From Aliidiomarina halalkaliphila (lineage in GTDB: Bacteria > Pseudomonadota > Gammaproteobacteria > Enterobacterales > Alteromonadaceae), in assembly GCF_007096385.1 (NCBI RefSeq), contig NZ_VJWL01000001.1, positions 1,095,288 to 1,159,287 on the forward strand: a DNA stretch of 64,000 nucleotides. The letters are read 5' to 3'. Shown here one piece after another: positions 40,562 to 49,048 of this stretch. The translations under genes and the position numbers were made by a program. Every line of letters starts with the position of its first letter. Positions within the stretch are counted from its first letter, which is position 1. The notes beneath the pieces are model-generated. The model was not told where the DNA came from, made no database searches, and saw nothing but the letters and a program-made list of their open reading frames with translations.

Positions 40562-41524
40562 ATGAAAGCCGTATTCTTAACTCAACAGCATGAAATTCGA
40601 TATATAAAACAGAAATTTACCGATGCGCTCTGTGCGGCCCTGAACCTTACTGAAATCCAAGCGCCAATTCTTACGGACCCTACAGAAGGGGTTCAGGATA
40701 CGTTGTCGGGTCATGAAAAGGCGGTACAAGTTCCGGTAAAGGCGTTGCAGCGTGATTTCGAAGTGGTGCATTCGTTGGCCAAGTGGAAACGCGCAACGCT
40801 AGGTCAATATGGGTTCGAGGCGGGCGAAGGAATTGTGACGCAAATGAAGGCTCTGCGCCCGGATGAAGATCAACTGAGCGCTGTGCATTCTGTGTTTGTG
40901 GATCAATGGGATTGGGAGCAGGTTATTTCTGGCGAACAGCGTTCGCAATCACAATTGCATGCGACGGTGAAAGCGATCTACGCAGCATTACAAAGCACTC
41001 TCGCCGAATACAAAGCAGGCTTTGGTAGCGACCTCCACCTGCCAGAACAGATCACCTTTCTCACTAGCGAGGAATTGCTTCAGGCCTATCCTGAGTTTTC
41101 ACCCAAGGAGCGTGAGCATGCAGCGGCCGAACAATATGGCGCCATTTTTCTTGAGGGTATTGGCGGTCAGTTGAGTGATGGCAGTATCCACGATGTGCGC
41201 GCCCCCGACTATGACGATTGGTCGCTCAACGGCGATATTATTGTTTGGAACCCCGTTCTGAAACAGTCTCTTGAGCTAAGCTCTATGGGTATTCGTGTAG
41301 ACCGTGCCGCCTTGCTCAAGCAACTCACCAGCGCCGGCCGAACCGAAAGTGAGGCTTTGCCATGGCACCAGAAGCTACTTTCAGGGCAGCTACCCCAAAC
41401 CGTCGGTGGCGGCATCGGCCAATCGCGCTTGTGCATGTGGATGATGCAAAAGCCTCACATCGGCTATGTACAACACGGCGTATGGTGCCCCACCACCAAA
41501 TCTCAATTCGCGGACTTGCTCTAA
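40562..41524 (+). CDS. asnA: Aspartate-ammonia ligase (asparagine synthetase A)
   Basis: Makes asparagine from aspartate, ammonia and ATP. The 320 residues match the 330-residue E. coli AsnA throughout: LSGHEKAVQVPVKAL, FEVVHSLAKWKRATLGQ, MKALRPDEDQLSAVHSVFVDQWDWE, the class II synthetase segment HDVRAPDYDDWS, and GGGIGQSRLCMWMMQ near the end. It is ten residues shorter, from the loop after DDWS. AGAGG precedes the ATG. The 179-base divergent gap with asnC is AT-rich and should hold the AsnC sites. Confidence 0.96.
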   Translation: MKAVFLTQQHEIRYIKQKFTDALCAALNLTEIQAPILTDPTEGVQDTLSGHEKAVQVPVKALQRDFEVVHSLAKWKRATLGQYGFEAGEGIVTQMKALRPDEDQLSAVHSVFVDQWDWEQVISGEQRSQSQLHATVKAIYAALQSTLAEYKAGFGSDLHLPEQITFLTSEELLQAYPEFSPKEREHAAAEQYGAIFLEGIGGQLSDGSIHDVRAPDYDDWSLNGDIIVWNPVLKQSLELSSMGIRVDRAALLKQLTSAGRTESEALPWHQKLLSGQLPQTVGGGIGQSRLCMWMMQKPHIGYVQHGVWCPTTKSQFADLL

Positions 41525-41527
41525 AAC

Positions 41528-41735
41528 AACACTTCCGCCCCAGGGGTGGAATTCACGAACCCAGACTGAAACAACACTTCCGCCCCAGGGGTGGAATTGT
41601 TGCATTCCAGCATTAATAAGTGATGCACAGCGATTGAACTCTCATCGAAGACGCGTAAAAACATGGTTTTCGCCCCAGGGGTAGAATTATCGAACCTGGT
41701 CAAAAACCTGACTTTCACCCCAGGGGCAGAATTGT
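41528..41735. repeat. Family B cluster, four copies (2+2)
   Basis: Cores at 41538, 41583, then 41673, 41718: 45 bp, 90-bp centre, 45 bp. It starts 13 bases after the asnA stop and ends just before the bfd promoter. Confidence 0.93.
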
Positions 41736-41746
41736 TTTAATCATGG

Positions 41747-41777
41747 ATTGATAACCATTCTCATTTGTGTTTATACT
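41747..41777 (+). promoter_or_regulatory. bfd promoter with overlapping Fur box
   Basis: On the minus strand AATGAGAATGGTTATC (41750-41765) matches the Fur half consensus AATGATAATCATTATC at 13 of 16 positions. A -35 (TTGATA, 41748-41753) and -10 (TATACT, 41772-41777) with an 18-base spacer overlap it, so Fur would block transcription of bfd when iron is plentiful. Confidence 0.65.
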
Positions 41778-41804
41778 ATATACATCGATAAATGAGGTGG
41801 TTTT

Positions 41805-42041
41805 ATGTACGTTTGCCTGTGTAAAGGTGTAACCGACAAACAAATCAGCAAGGCTGTGGAAAGCGGCGCTTGCACTATGCGTGACTTGCGTCAAGAGTTT
41901 GGCGTCGGCTCGCAGTGTGGTAAATGTACTTGCCACGCACGCGACGTGTTGCACGACAGTTTGCACGCGCGCCCTGATGTTATTGAAGTGCCTATCCGTG
42001 ATGCGGCTACACCTTTCAACGCCGATATCCTGTACACCTAA
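41805..42041 (+). CDS. bfd: Bacterioferritin-associated ferredoxin
   Basis: A 78-residue [2Fe-2S] protein. The four cluster cysteines are visible: MYVCLCKGVTD at the N terminus (CxC) and SQCGKCTC (CxxC). The middle helix TDKQISKAVESGACTMRDLR is typical. It reduces the core of bacterioferritin so that iron can be released; both bacterioferritin genes follow 536 bases downstream, and the predicted Fur control fits. The protein is about ten residues longer than E. coli Bfd at the C terminus. Confidence 0.94.
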   Translation: MYVCLCKGVTDKQISKAVESGACTMRDLRQEFGVGSQCGKCTCHARDVLHDSLHARPDVIEVPIRDAATPFNADILYT

Positions 42042-42082
42042 GTCCTACCCTCGGGACTGACATTCAATCTATCTCCAAACCG

Positions 42083-42101
42083 CCAGCGCACCGCGTTGGC
42101 C
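42083..42101. repeat. Degenerate family A copy
   Basis: CGCCAGCGCACCGCGTTGG: the right arm is intact, the left arm has one change. It lies 42 bases after the bfd stop. Confidence 0.6.
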
Positions 42102-42122
42102 GCTCAGTTAATGTGCCTTGCT

Positions 42123-42425
42123 CTTGAGTTCCACCCCTGGGGCATAATTGTTGAAGATGCCTCGGAAACTGAATTACACCCCTGGGGCATAATTGTTGAA
42201 GATGCCTCGGAAACCGAATTACACCCCTGGGGCGGAACTGTTTAAAGTCAACTGTGGCGGGGCTGTGTGGCGATTTTGCTGATCGCGGAGATGCGCCAAA
42301 CCTTGAATTCCACCCCTGGGGCATAATTGTTGAAGATGCCTCGGAAACTGAATTCCACCCCTGGGGCACAATTGTTGTAGCGCCCCCAAAACGGGAGTTT
42401 CACCCCTGGGGCGAAATTGTTGTGG
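42123..42425. repeat. Family B cluster, six copies (3+3)
   Basis: Cores at 42134, 42179, 42224, then 42313, 42358, 42403: 45-bp steps and an 89-bp centre whose minus strand has GCATCTCCGCGATCAGCAAA. It fills the middle of the 536-base bfd-bfr gap; the last 150 bases (42426-42577) show no clear promoter. Confidence 0.94.
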
Positions 42426-42577
42426 AAAAGTGGGGAGGGCTTGAATTTGGGGCGTGGGAGGCCTACTCTTATTGGATGAAATATGTTGCTGTGACAATAC
42501 ATTAGCGATGTCTGTTGGGCAGGTGCAATGAGGCGTCAATCAAGGGCGACATATCCGATTACACAGTGGAGGTAGCT

Positions 42578-43042
42578 ATGCGAGGAAATTCAGTGGTGTT
42601 GGCGGCACTAAACAAGGTGCTGACTCGGAAACTGACAGCCATTAATCAGTATTTCCTGCATGCGCGGATGTTTAAAAATTGGGGATTCGCGGTGCTGAAC
42701 GAGCGCATTTATAAGGCGTCAATCGAAGAAATGAAGCACGCTGATGATGTGATTGAGCGCATCTTACTCCTCGATGGCTTGCCAAATTTGCAAGAACTCG
42801 GAAAGCTTTACATTGGCGAAGAGCCCGCGGAAATGCTGAAGCTCGACGACAAGTTGCAAACCGAAGACATCCGTCACATTCGTGATGCCATCGCTATTTG
42901 CGAATCAGAAAAAGATTTCGTAAGTCGAAAAATTCTCGCCACCATTCTTGAACAGCAGGAGGAACATCAAGACTGGCTGGATACCCAGTGCAGCCTGATC
43001 GACACCCTCGGCGTTGAAAATTATCTGCAGCAGCAGCTTTAA
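42578..43042 (+). CDS. Bacterioferritin subunit, haem-binding type without ferroxidase site
   Basis: A 154-residue ferritin-like subunit with high similarity to E. coli Bfr (AINQYFLHARMFKNWG is shared). The haem ligand Met52 is present (EEMKHADD), but three ferroxidase ligands are replaced by my alignment: Glu18 is Lys (TRKLTAI), Glu94 is Gln (KLQTED) and Glu127 is Gln (LEQQEEH). Glu51 and His54 remain. The subunit should therefore bind haem but not oxidise iron. GGAGG precedes the ATG at 42578. It is followed after 11 bases by the complementary subunit gene, so mixed 24-mers are likely. Confidence 0.92.
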   Translation: MRGNSVVLAALNKVLTRKLTAINQYFLHARMFKNWGFAVLNERIYKASIEEMKHADDVIERILLLDGLPNLQELGKLYIGEEPAEMLKLDDKLQTEDIRHIRDAIAICESEKDFVSRKILATILEQQEEHQDWLDTQCSLIDTLGVENYLQQQL

Positions 43043-43053
43043 GGAGTGATTTG

Positions 43054-43524
43054 ATGTCGAAAGCGAGTTCGAAAATCACCGATGCACTCAATGGCCTGCT
43101 CGCATGGGAGCTAACGTCCATTGATCAATATACAGATCATTCGGAAAAATACGCGGATTGGGGCTTCTCGAAATTAGCAGAGCGGATTTCCCATGAGGCC
43201 GACGACGAGCGTCTGCACGCAAAAATGCTTATCGAGCGCATCCTTTATCTGGGCGCTGAACCGAATATGGAAAACCGCCACCCTCTGCCCGATGCGGATA
43301 CGGTTCCAGAAATGCTGGCGGCGGATCTGGAGCTTGAACGACAAAACGCCACGGCCCTAAAAGCCGCCATTCAATTGTGTGAAAGCGAAAAAGATTTCGT
43401 AACTCGCGATACCTTGGTGCAAATACTCAGAGATACCGAGGAAGATCACGCTTATTGGTTGCGCCAGCAACTTGGTTTGATCCATCGCCTCGGTTTGGAG
43501 CGTTTCTTACAAGCAATGATGTAA
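43054..43524 (+). CDS. bfr: Bacterioferritin subunit, ferroxidase type without haem ligand
   Basis: A 156-residue bacterioferritin. Ferroxidase ligands are in place by alignment: Glu near residue 19 (AWELTSIDQY), Glu and His in DDERLHAKML, Glu in LELERQN, and Glu/His in DTEEDHAYW. The residue after the bridging Glu is Arg where Bfr has the haem ligand Met52 (ERLH against EMKH), so haem binding at the dimer interface is not expected from this subunit. It complements the preceding gene. AAGGAG precedes the ATG. The Mrp operon starts 17 bases after its stop, possibly on the same transcript. Confidence 0.92.
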   Translation: MSKASSKITDALNGLLAWELTSIDQYTDHSEKYADWGFSKLAERISHEADDERLHAKMLIERILYLGAEPNMENRHPLPDADTVPEMLAADLELERQNATALKAAIQLCESEKDFVTRDTLVQILRDTEEDHAYWLRQQLGLIHRLGLERFLQAMM

Positions 43525-43540
43525 CCGGGCGGGATGCTCT

Positions 43541-44095
43541 ATGCAGCGTTTTAGGCGTTATTTCTTTGCTTTTCTAATGATGGCCATCATTTGGTGGCTC
43601 CTCACCTATGACACGGCGGCGGCCAATGGCAACCTGCTGGCTCCGTGGTGGTTGGGTGTTCCTGTGGCCCTGTTTTGTGCTTGGTTGGCCCTAAAACTTC
43701 AACCTGAACGTCCTAAAAACACTATCCGTTTGAGCGCCATTCCACTATTTTTCGGGCACTTTTGTTATCGCTCGCTGCTCGCTGGCGTCGATGTGGCATG
43801 GCGCACGCTGCACCCGAGCTTGCAGTTAAACCCCGGTTTCATCGACTATTCGCTGGACCTTCCCGAAGGCAAGCCGCGTATATTCTTTGCCACTGTGGTG
43901 AGCTTGCTCCCCGGCACTCTTGCCACAGAGCTCACCGACACCGGTATTCGGCTGCATGTACTCGACACCAACAGTGATGTCGCCAAAGACTGTGATCGCA
44001 CGGTGCGTGTTCTCCAGCGCTTATTCCAGCATGAACCCGGTGAGCCACAGACAGTCCGCAGCACTGAAGATAGTAAAAGCGAGCACAAGCCATGA
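43541..44095 (+). CDS. mrpE: Mrp-type Na+/H+ antiporter subunit E
   Basis: A 184-residue membrane subunit of the multi-protein Mrp (Mnh) cation/proton antiporter. Two or three N-terminal membrane segments (FFAFLMMAIIWWLLTY, WWLGVPVALFCAWLAL, IPLFFGHFCYRSLLAG) are followed by a soluble domain with SLLPGTLATEL, the MrpE hallmark. It opens a run of ten tightly coupled genes; its last four bases overlap mrpF (ATGA). Confidence 0.92.
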   Translation: MQRFRRYFFAFLMMAIIWWLLTYDTAAANGNLLAPWWLGVPVALFCAWLALKLQPERPKNTIRLSAIPLFFGHFCYRSLLAGVDVAWRTLHPSLQLNPGFIDYSLDLPEGKPRIFFATVVSLLPGTLATELTDTGIRLHVLDTNSDVAKDCDRTVRVLQRLFQHEPGEPQTVRSTEDSKSEHKP

Positions 44096-44379
44096 GTCAC
44101 TTCCTCACCGGCATCGCCGTCGTGCTACTGCTCTCGCTCCTCATTGGGCTCATCCGTGTCTGGCGCGGACCCAATGAAGCCGACCGCATGCTAGCGGCCC
44201 AGCTATTCGGTACCACCGGTGTGGCCACGTTGTTAATTCTGGCAGTCGCCACTGAGCAACGTGCCCTCATTGATATCGCCTTTATCCTTGCCTTACTCGC
44301 CGCCGTTGCCACTATCGCCTTCGTACGCCGTATCGGCAGCCCCAGTAAAGCAGCCAAGAACAAGGAAAAGCAGCCATGA
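44092..44379 (+). CDS. mrpF: Mrp-type antiporter subunit F
   Basis: A 95-residue protein with three membrane segments. RVWRGPNEADRMLAAQLFGT, quoted at residues 20-39, and ALIDIAFILALLAAVATIAF are typical of MrpF, a small subunit needed for complex stability. It overlaps both neighbours by four bases. Confidence 0.92.
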   Translation: MSHFLTGIAVVLLLSLLIGLIRVWRGPNEADRMLAAQLFGTTGVATLLILAVATEQRALIDIAFILALLAAVATIAFVRRIGSPSKAAKNKEKQP

Positions 44380-44717
44380 TGTACCTGCAAATCCTGATTA
44401 TCTCCGTGGGCGCTCTGTTTTTTCTAGTAGGCACCGTTGGCCTGCTGCGCTTTCCTGATGTTTACACCCGCATTCACGCACTCACTAAAGCCGATAACAT
44501 CGGTATGGGGTTAATTGTCCTTGGCTTACTGCCGAGCACCGATTCTGTCGCCCAAGCCCTTAAGCTTATTTTGTGTTGGCTGCTGGTGTTAGGCGCCAGC
44601 TCCGTGGCCGCCTATTTGGTGGCCGCTAAACAGCGCGCCTCGGAAGCCAAGGAGCGCGCAGCGGATGCCAAAACCCAGCCCCTAAAAGGCGAGCAAACCA
44701 AAGCGGAGGGGTTATGA
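44376..44717 (+). CDS. mrpG: Mrp-type antiporter subunit G
   Basis: A 113-residue protein with three membrane segments. GTVGLLRFPDVYTRIHALTKAD is the MrpG signature (key residues GLLRFPD and TRIHA). The C terminus is a charged tail (EAKERAADAKTQPLKGEQ). Two ATG codons in tandem open the gene. It overlaps both neighbours by four bases. Confidence 0.92.
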   Translation: MMYLQILIISVGALFFLVGTVGLLRFPDVYTRIHALTKADNIGMGLIVLGLLPSTDSVAQALKLILCWLLVLGASSVAAYLVAAKQRASEAKERAADAKTQPLKGEQTKAEGL

Positions 44718-44983
44718 TCGCTTTCGATATTCTTCTCGGCCTCGGTCTTATTTTGGCAGCAAGCGGCGTTTTCCTCTCCACCCATCTATTCCGTTCGGTG
44801 GTGTTATTTGTGGTCTTCGGTTTGCTCTTGGCCATCACCTGGACACGACTCCAAGCCCCAGATCTGGCCCTCGCAGAAGCGGCCATCGGCGCCGGCCTCA
44901 CTGGCGTGCTCTTTCTTGATACCTTAGGCACCTTGCGCAAAGCCAAACAAAAACGCCGCAGCAAGAAGGAGCCACGCCCATGA
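44714..44983 (+). CDS. DUF4040/MbhD-like subunit (split MrpA C-terminal part)
   Basis: An 89-residue protein with three membrane segments: FDILLGLGLILAASGVFL, SVVLFVVFGLLLAITW, and ALAEAAIGAGLTGVLFL. The LQAPDLALAEAAIGAG motif is that of MbhD/DUF4040, equal to part of the C-terminal extension of full-length MrpA. MrpA is thus split here. It ends in a basic tail. Four-base overlaps on both sides. Confidence 0.88.
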   Translation: MIAFDILLGLGLILAASGVFLSTHLFRSVVLFVVFGLLLAITWTRLQAPDLALAEAAIGAGLTGVLFLDTLGTLRKAKQKRRSKKEPRP

Positions 44984-45669
44984 ACCGGACGCTCCGCATC
45001 GCTGTCGCAGGCACCGTCGCCCTCGGCACCCTGTATGCCCTGCTCGTTGCCATCCTGTGGGTGCCTGAGATTCAAGTGAACCTCCCGCAGCAAGTGGCGC
45101 TTAACCTTGAACAAAGCGGCATTGCCCATCCCATTACTGCGGTGTTGTTGAACTTCCGCAGTTACGATACCTTGCTTGAGATTGCTGTTTTACTAGTTGC
45201 GGTCGTTACCGGTTTGGCGCTGCGCGAACGTGACGCGCTCACCGCAAGCACCGAGCAAGCTCGCGATCCCATGTTACACGCGCTAACTCGGCGCTTATTG
45301 CCGCTGCTATTAATTACCAGCGTGTATATCCTCTGGTCCGGCTCGTACGCACCTGGCGGCGCTTTCCAAGCAGGGGCACTGGTTGCCGCTGCTGGGGTCA
45401 TCGCACGGTTAGCTGGCTATGACATCGCCAGCCGCGCCGATGTATTGCTGCGCCTCGGCCTCGCCCTCGGCTTTATTCTATTTCTAACCGTCGCGGTGAG
45501 CGCCATGCTCGGCGGTCGCCCATTCTTAAATTATCCCGAAGGCTGGGCCGGCTCACTGATTTTCCTCATTGAAGCCGTACTCACCTTCTCCATCGGCCTC
45601 ACGTTGATCAGCCTATTTGTGCATGCCCCGGGCGATTCTAGCCCTCGAGGAGGCGCCGATGACGATTGA
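44980..45669 (+). CDS. mrpB: Mrp-type antiporter subunit B, with an MbhE-like N-terminal part
   Basis: A 229-residue membrane protein. The first 90 residues (one N-terminal segment, then NFRSYDTLLEIAVLLVAV) match the MbhE-like end of MrpA, and the remainder (ILWSGSYAPGGAFQAGALVAAAGVI) is MrpB with its GGGF-type motif as PGGAFQAG. It therefore looks like a fusion of the end of MrpA to MrpB. Six membrane segments. It overlaps mrpC by 11 bases. Confidence 0.88.
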   Translation: MNRTLRIAVAGTVALGTLYALLVAILWVPEIQVNLPQQVALNLEQSGIAHPITAVLLNFRSYDTLLEIAVLLVAVVTGLALRERDALTASTEQARDPMLHALTRRLLPLLLITSVYILWSGSYAPGGAFQAGALVAAAGVIARLAGYDIASRADVLLRLGLALGFILFLTVAVSAMLGGRPFLNYPEGWAGSLIFLIEAVLTFSIGLTLISLFVHAPGDSSPRGGADDD

Positions 45670-45943
45670 TTTATGGTACGCCGCCGTCGGTGCTGTGATT
45701 GTCGCGCTCTCGGTATTTGCATTTCTCACCAGCAAACATCTGATGAAAAAGCTCTTGGCCTTTAACATCATGGGCTCTGGCGTGTTTCTCATAATGGTCG
45801 GCTTGCCACAGCATCAACATGGCGTGGATCCGGTACCTCAGGCATTGGTGCTCACCGGCATTGTGGTGGCGGTCAGTGCCACCGCGCTCGCTTTGGTACT
45901 CTTACGACGCTACGTGCGTGCTGGAGGGAATCCCGCGCCATGA
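45659..45943 (+). CDS. mrpC: Mrp-type antiporter subunit C (NuoK-like)
   Basis: A 94-residue NuoK homologue with three membrane segments (LWYAAVGAVIVALSVFAFL, LLAFNIMGSGVFLIMVG, ALVLTGIVVAVSATALAL). PVPQALVLTGIVVAVSATA is the MrpC/NuoK signature. The ATG at 45659 with GAGGAGG upstream is the start; the longer frame lies inside mrpB. Confidence 0.92.
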   Translation: MTIDLWYAAVGAVIVALSVFAFLTSKHLMKKLLAFNIMGSGVFLIMVGLPQHQHGVDPVPQALVLTGIVVAVSATALALVLLRRYVRAGGNPAP

Positions 45944-47397
45944 CGCCTATTTTACTGATTATCCCACTGGCCTTCGCTATTCTCACTTTGCTCCTTCCCC
46001 GCCATTGGGTGCGGGCGATTATTATTCCCGGCTTAGTGCTGCAAGTAGGCGCTGCGGTACTGTTATGCATGGAGATTTATCAACACGGCCCGCAAGATTA
46101 CGCGCTCGGCGACTGGCAGGCCCCGCTCGGCATCAGCTTGATCGCCGATGGTTTTAGCGTCACCTTACTTGCGCTTACTGCCCTGATTGCAGCTCTGTGC
46201 GCCATCTATGCCCAGTATTTTTTAACGCGTTACCCGCGCGAACAACGCTATTTCTGGCCGCTATTCTGGTTCCTTCTGGCGGCGCTCAACGGTATCTGGC
46301 TGGCCGGTGATTTATTTAATCTCTACGTGGGCCTCGAGCTCCTTGGCCTAAGCGCCGTGGGTATGGTGGCCCTCACCGCCGAGAAGACCACCCTCAAAGC
46401 GGCCCTCGACTATTTGTACGCGGCACTTTTTGGTTCCCTTGCTTATCTGGCCGGCGTCGCCTTGCTGTACGGTGCTTACGGGACACTCTCGATTGCCCAG
46501 CTCAGTGACATGGCTGCGGCCAACCCCACCACGCAGGTGGCTTTAGCATTAATGACCGTGGGTTTATTATTGAAAACCGCAATCTTCCCGCTGCATTATT
46601 GGTTACCCCCGGCCCACGGGGGTGCGCTGGCCCCGGTGAGTGCCTTACTTTCGGCCTTGGTAGTCAAAGCTTCGTTTTATATTCTGGCGTTACTTTGGCT
46701 TGATGTGGGCGCCCTCGCAGTCACCGTCACCGCCGCCCAAGCCATGGGTGCATTAGGTGCTGGGGCGATTTTTTGGGGCAGTTGGCAGGCCTTTCAAACC
46801 CGACAAATTAAGATGCTAGTGGCCTACTCCACCGTAGCGCAGCTCGGTTACTTAATGTTGCTGTTTCCGCTTGCCATTGGCGTCAGCGAAGCGGCGGCGC
46901 AGCTGGCTTGGCAAGGTACCATCTTGCACCTGCTCGCTCATGCCTTTGCCAAAGCGGCCATGTTCTTGGCAGTCGGAACCCTTGTGTTAGCCCTAGGCCA
47001 TGGCCGTATTAACGATTTTGGTGGCGTATCCCAACGCAATCCTGTCGCACTATTTGCCTTTGGACTCTCCGCGGTGAGTTTAATGGGCCTGCCTCCAAGT
47101 GGCGGCTTTAATGCCAAGTGGCTGCTGTTGCAATCCGCTATCGCCAGCGGACAGTGGCACTGGTTTGTTGTCATGATCATCGGCGGCTTACTCACCGCCG
47201 CTTATGTGTTCCGCGTATTTCGGGTGTCGTTTTTACAATCCGCTAAACACGAGATTCAAGATACCCACCCTGCGTTGCAACTTAGTGCTTTGGCGTTAGC
47301 CTTGATGGCCATCGCCTTGGGCTTTGTCAGTGAGCTGCCTTTATCGTTAATGAACCTTACAGACATTGCGCCAGCGACCATGGGAGGCACCCCATGA
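45940..47397 (+). CDS. mrpD: Mrp-type antiporter subunit D (first proton-conducting subunit)
   Basis: A 485-residue NuoN/M-like protein with about fourteen membrane segments. Key residues are present: the Glu of segment 5 in YVGLELLGLSAVG, the Lys in LLLKTAIFPLHYWLPPAHG, and SALLSALVVKASFY. AYSTVAQLGYLMLL lies in the second half. It is one of three such subunits here and carries protons or sodium across the inner membrane. Four-base overlaps on both sides. Confidence 0.9.
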   Translation: MTPILLIIPLAFAILTLLLPRHWVRAIIIPGLVLQVGAAVLLCMEIYQHGPQDYALGDWQAPLGISLIADGFSVTLLALTALIAALCAIYAQYFLTRYPREQRYFWPLFWFLLAALNGIWLAGDLFNLYVGLELLGLSAVGMVALTAEKTTLKAALDYLYAALFGSLAYLAGVALLYGAYGTLSIAQLSDMAAANPTTQVALALMTVGLLLKTAIFPLHYWLPPAHGGALAPVSALLSALVVKASFYILALLWLDVGALAVTVTAAQAMGALGAGAIFWGSWQAFQTRQIKMLVAYSTVAQLGYLMLLFPLAIGVSEAAAQLAWQGTILHLLAHAFAKAAMFLAVGTLVLALGHGRINDFGGVSQRNPVALFAFGLSAVSLMGLPPSGGFNAKWLLLQSAIASGQWHWFVVMIIGGLLTAAYVFRVFRVSFLQSAKHEIQDTHPALQLSALALALMAIALGFVSELPLSLMNLTDIAPATMGGTP

Positions 47398-48899
47398 CAG
47401 CCCTCCTCCCTGTATTTGTACTTGCCACATCGCTGATCACCGCGGTGCTGATTTTTATCTTGCCAGAGCGCTATTACCGCCTGCGCGTTAGCCTTAACCT
47501 TGCCGCGGCGGTTCTCAAAATAGTTCTGGTGGCGGTGATGATTGCGGGCATCGCCAATCAGGTCGATTACGAGTTTCGTTATGAGCTGCTGCCAGGCATC
47601 GATTTAGTGCTCAGGGCCGACGCGCTCTCCATGCTCTTTGCTGGGCTCTCTAGTGTACTCTGGCTGTTTACCACCCTCTACGCCATTGGTTATCTGGAAG
47701 GCGCGCCCAATCGCAGTCGCTTCTTTGGCTTCTTCAGTTTGTGTGTGGCCAGCACCATGGGTATCGCCCTTGCCGGTAACTTGTTTACCTTTTTGATTTT
47801 CTTCGAGTTACTCACACTTTCCACCTATCCGCTGGTGGTGCATCGTGGCACTGAAGAATCGTTGCGAGCCGGACGCACCTATTTGAAATACACCTTGGGC
47901 GGCGGCGCTGTGCTCTTGGTGGGTGTGGCGCTGATGTATGGCTTGGTGGACCAAACCGGCACCATGACCGAATTCGCAGAAACCGGAACCTTGTCCGCAT
48001 TGCCGAGCGAGCAACATTTTACCCTCGCGGTCATCTTCTTTGTGCTAATCGCCGGGCTTGGCGTGAAAGCCGCCTTAGTGCCATTGCACGGCTGGCTGCC
48101 CGTCGCCATGGTGGCCCCGGCGCCGGTAAGCGCCTTGTTGCATGCCGTTGCGGTAGTGAAAGCCGGTGCCTTTGGCATCGTGCGGGTGATTTACAATATC
48201 TATGGGGTGGAATTTGCGTGGCAACTCGGGGTGCTGCTACCGCTGGCGATCTTAGCGTCCATCACTATTATTTGGGGCTCCCTACGCGCCTTGCAGCAAG
48301 TAGAAATGAAAAAGCGGCTGGCTTATTCGACGGTGAGTCAGGTGTCGTACATCGCGCTCGGTGCCTGTTTGTTTGGCCCCATCGGCACCATTGGCGGTAT
48401 CGTACATTTGCTGCATCAGGGCATTATGAAAGTGACCCTGTTTTTCTGTGCGGGGAACTACGCAGAAACCTTGGGCATTCATAAAATCAAAGATCTCGAC
48501 GGTGTCGGGAGGCGCATGCCGCTCACCAGCATTGCCTTTACCCTTGGTGCCTTTGGCATGATAGGGGTACCGCCACTGGCGGGCTTTATTAGTAAGTGGT
48601 ATCTGGGCATCGGCGCCCTCGATGCGGGGATGGGCTGGGTAATTGGCGTGTTAATTCTGAGCAGTATGCTCAACGCTGGGTACTTTTTACCCATTGTGTA
48701 TCGTTTATGGTTTAAGCCCAAGCAAGGCCCGTGGCCGGACGAGCATATCAAAGCCGCTCGCTTTGAAACCCACGGCTTACTACTCTGGCCTACCGTCGCC
48801 ACCGCTGTATTTTCGCTTGCCGCCGGTCTGTTCGCGGCCCACGCCTGGAGCCCCCTGAGTTGGGCGAGCTTAATTGCATTCCGGGAGTATTTGCCGTGA
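47394..48899 (+). CDS. Second NuoL/M-like antiporter subunit of the Mrp operon
   Basis: A 501-residue protein of the same family: the segment 5 Glu is in FLIFFELLTLSTYPLVV, the Lys in LGVKAALVPLHGWLPVAM, and SALLHAVAVVKAGAFG is of the NuoL/MrpA kind. AYSTVSQVSYIALGA follows. It could replace the N-terminal antiporter half of the MrpA subunit, which is otherwise missing from this operon. The stop and the ATG of the next small ORF share one base (TGATG). Confidence 0.9.
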   Translation: MTALLPVFVLATSLITAVLIFILPERYYRLRVSLNLAAAVLKIVLVAVMIAGIANQVDYEFRYELLPGIDLVLRADALSMLFAGLSSVLWLFTTLYAIGYLEGAPNRSRFFGFFSLCVASTMGIALAGNLFTFLIFFELLTLSTYPLVVHRGTEESLRAGRTYLKYTLGGGAVLLVGVALMYGLVDQTGTMTEFAETGTLSALPSEQHFTLAVIFFVLIAGLGVKAALVPLHGWLPVAMVAPAPVSALLHAVAVVKAGAFGIVRVIYNIYGVEFAWQLGVLLPLAILASITIIWGSLRALQQVEMKKRLAYSTVSQVSYIALGACLFGPIGTIGGIVHLLHQGIMKVTLFFCAGNYAETLGIHKIKDLDGVGRRMPLTSIAFTLGAFGMIGVPPLAGFISKWYLGIGALDAGMGWVIGVLILSSMLNAGYFLPIVYRLWFKPKQGPWPDEHIKAARFETHGLLLWPTVATAVFSLAAGLFAAHAWSPLSWASLIAFREYLP

Positions 48900-49048
48900 T
48901 GATTTTGGCTGGATTCGTTGGTTTGGAAACATTCAAGGGTTTAGGTGGCATGGCTGGCTCCAGAGGGTTTGGAGGGTCCCGAGGCCTTGGAGGCTTCGAC
49001 GGCTCTGAGGGCTTCGTAAGCATATCCCGTTCAGGAGTGAGCAGATGA
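48899..49048 (+). CDS. Small Gly-rich ORF in the Mrp operon, 49 residues
   Basis: Not recognised. A 49-codon frame begins on the last base of the upstream stop (TGATG) and ends in a four-base ATGA overlap with the next gene, as its neighbours do. The product is a short hydrophobic start (MILAGFVGLE) and a Gly/Ser/Arg repeat (GGMAGSRGFGGSRGLGGF). It has no transport motif. It may be a small accessory peptide or a linker that arose by repeat expansion and keeps translation coupled. The opposite strand is open and Pro-rich, so a coding bias alone cannot decide. Confidence 0.45.
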   Translation: MILAGFVGLETFKGLGGMAGSRGFGGSRGLGGFDGSEGFVSISRSGVSR

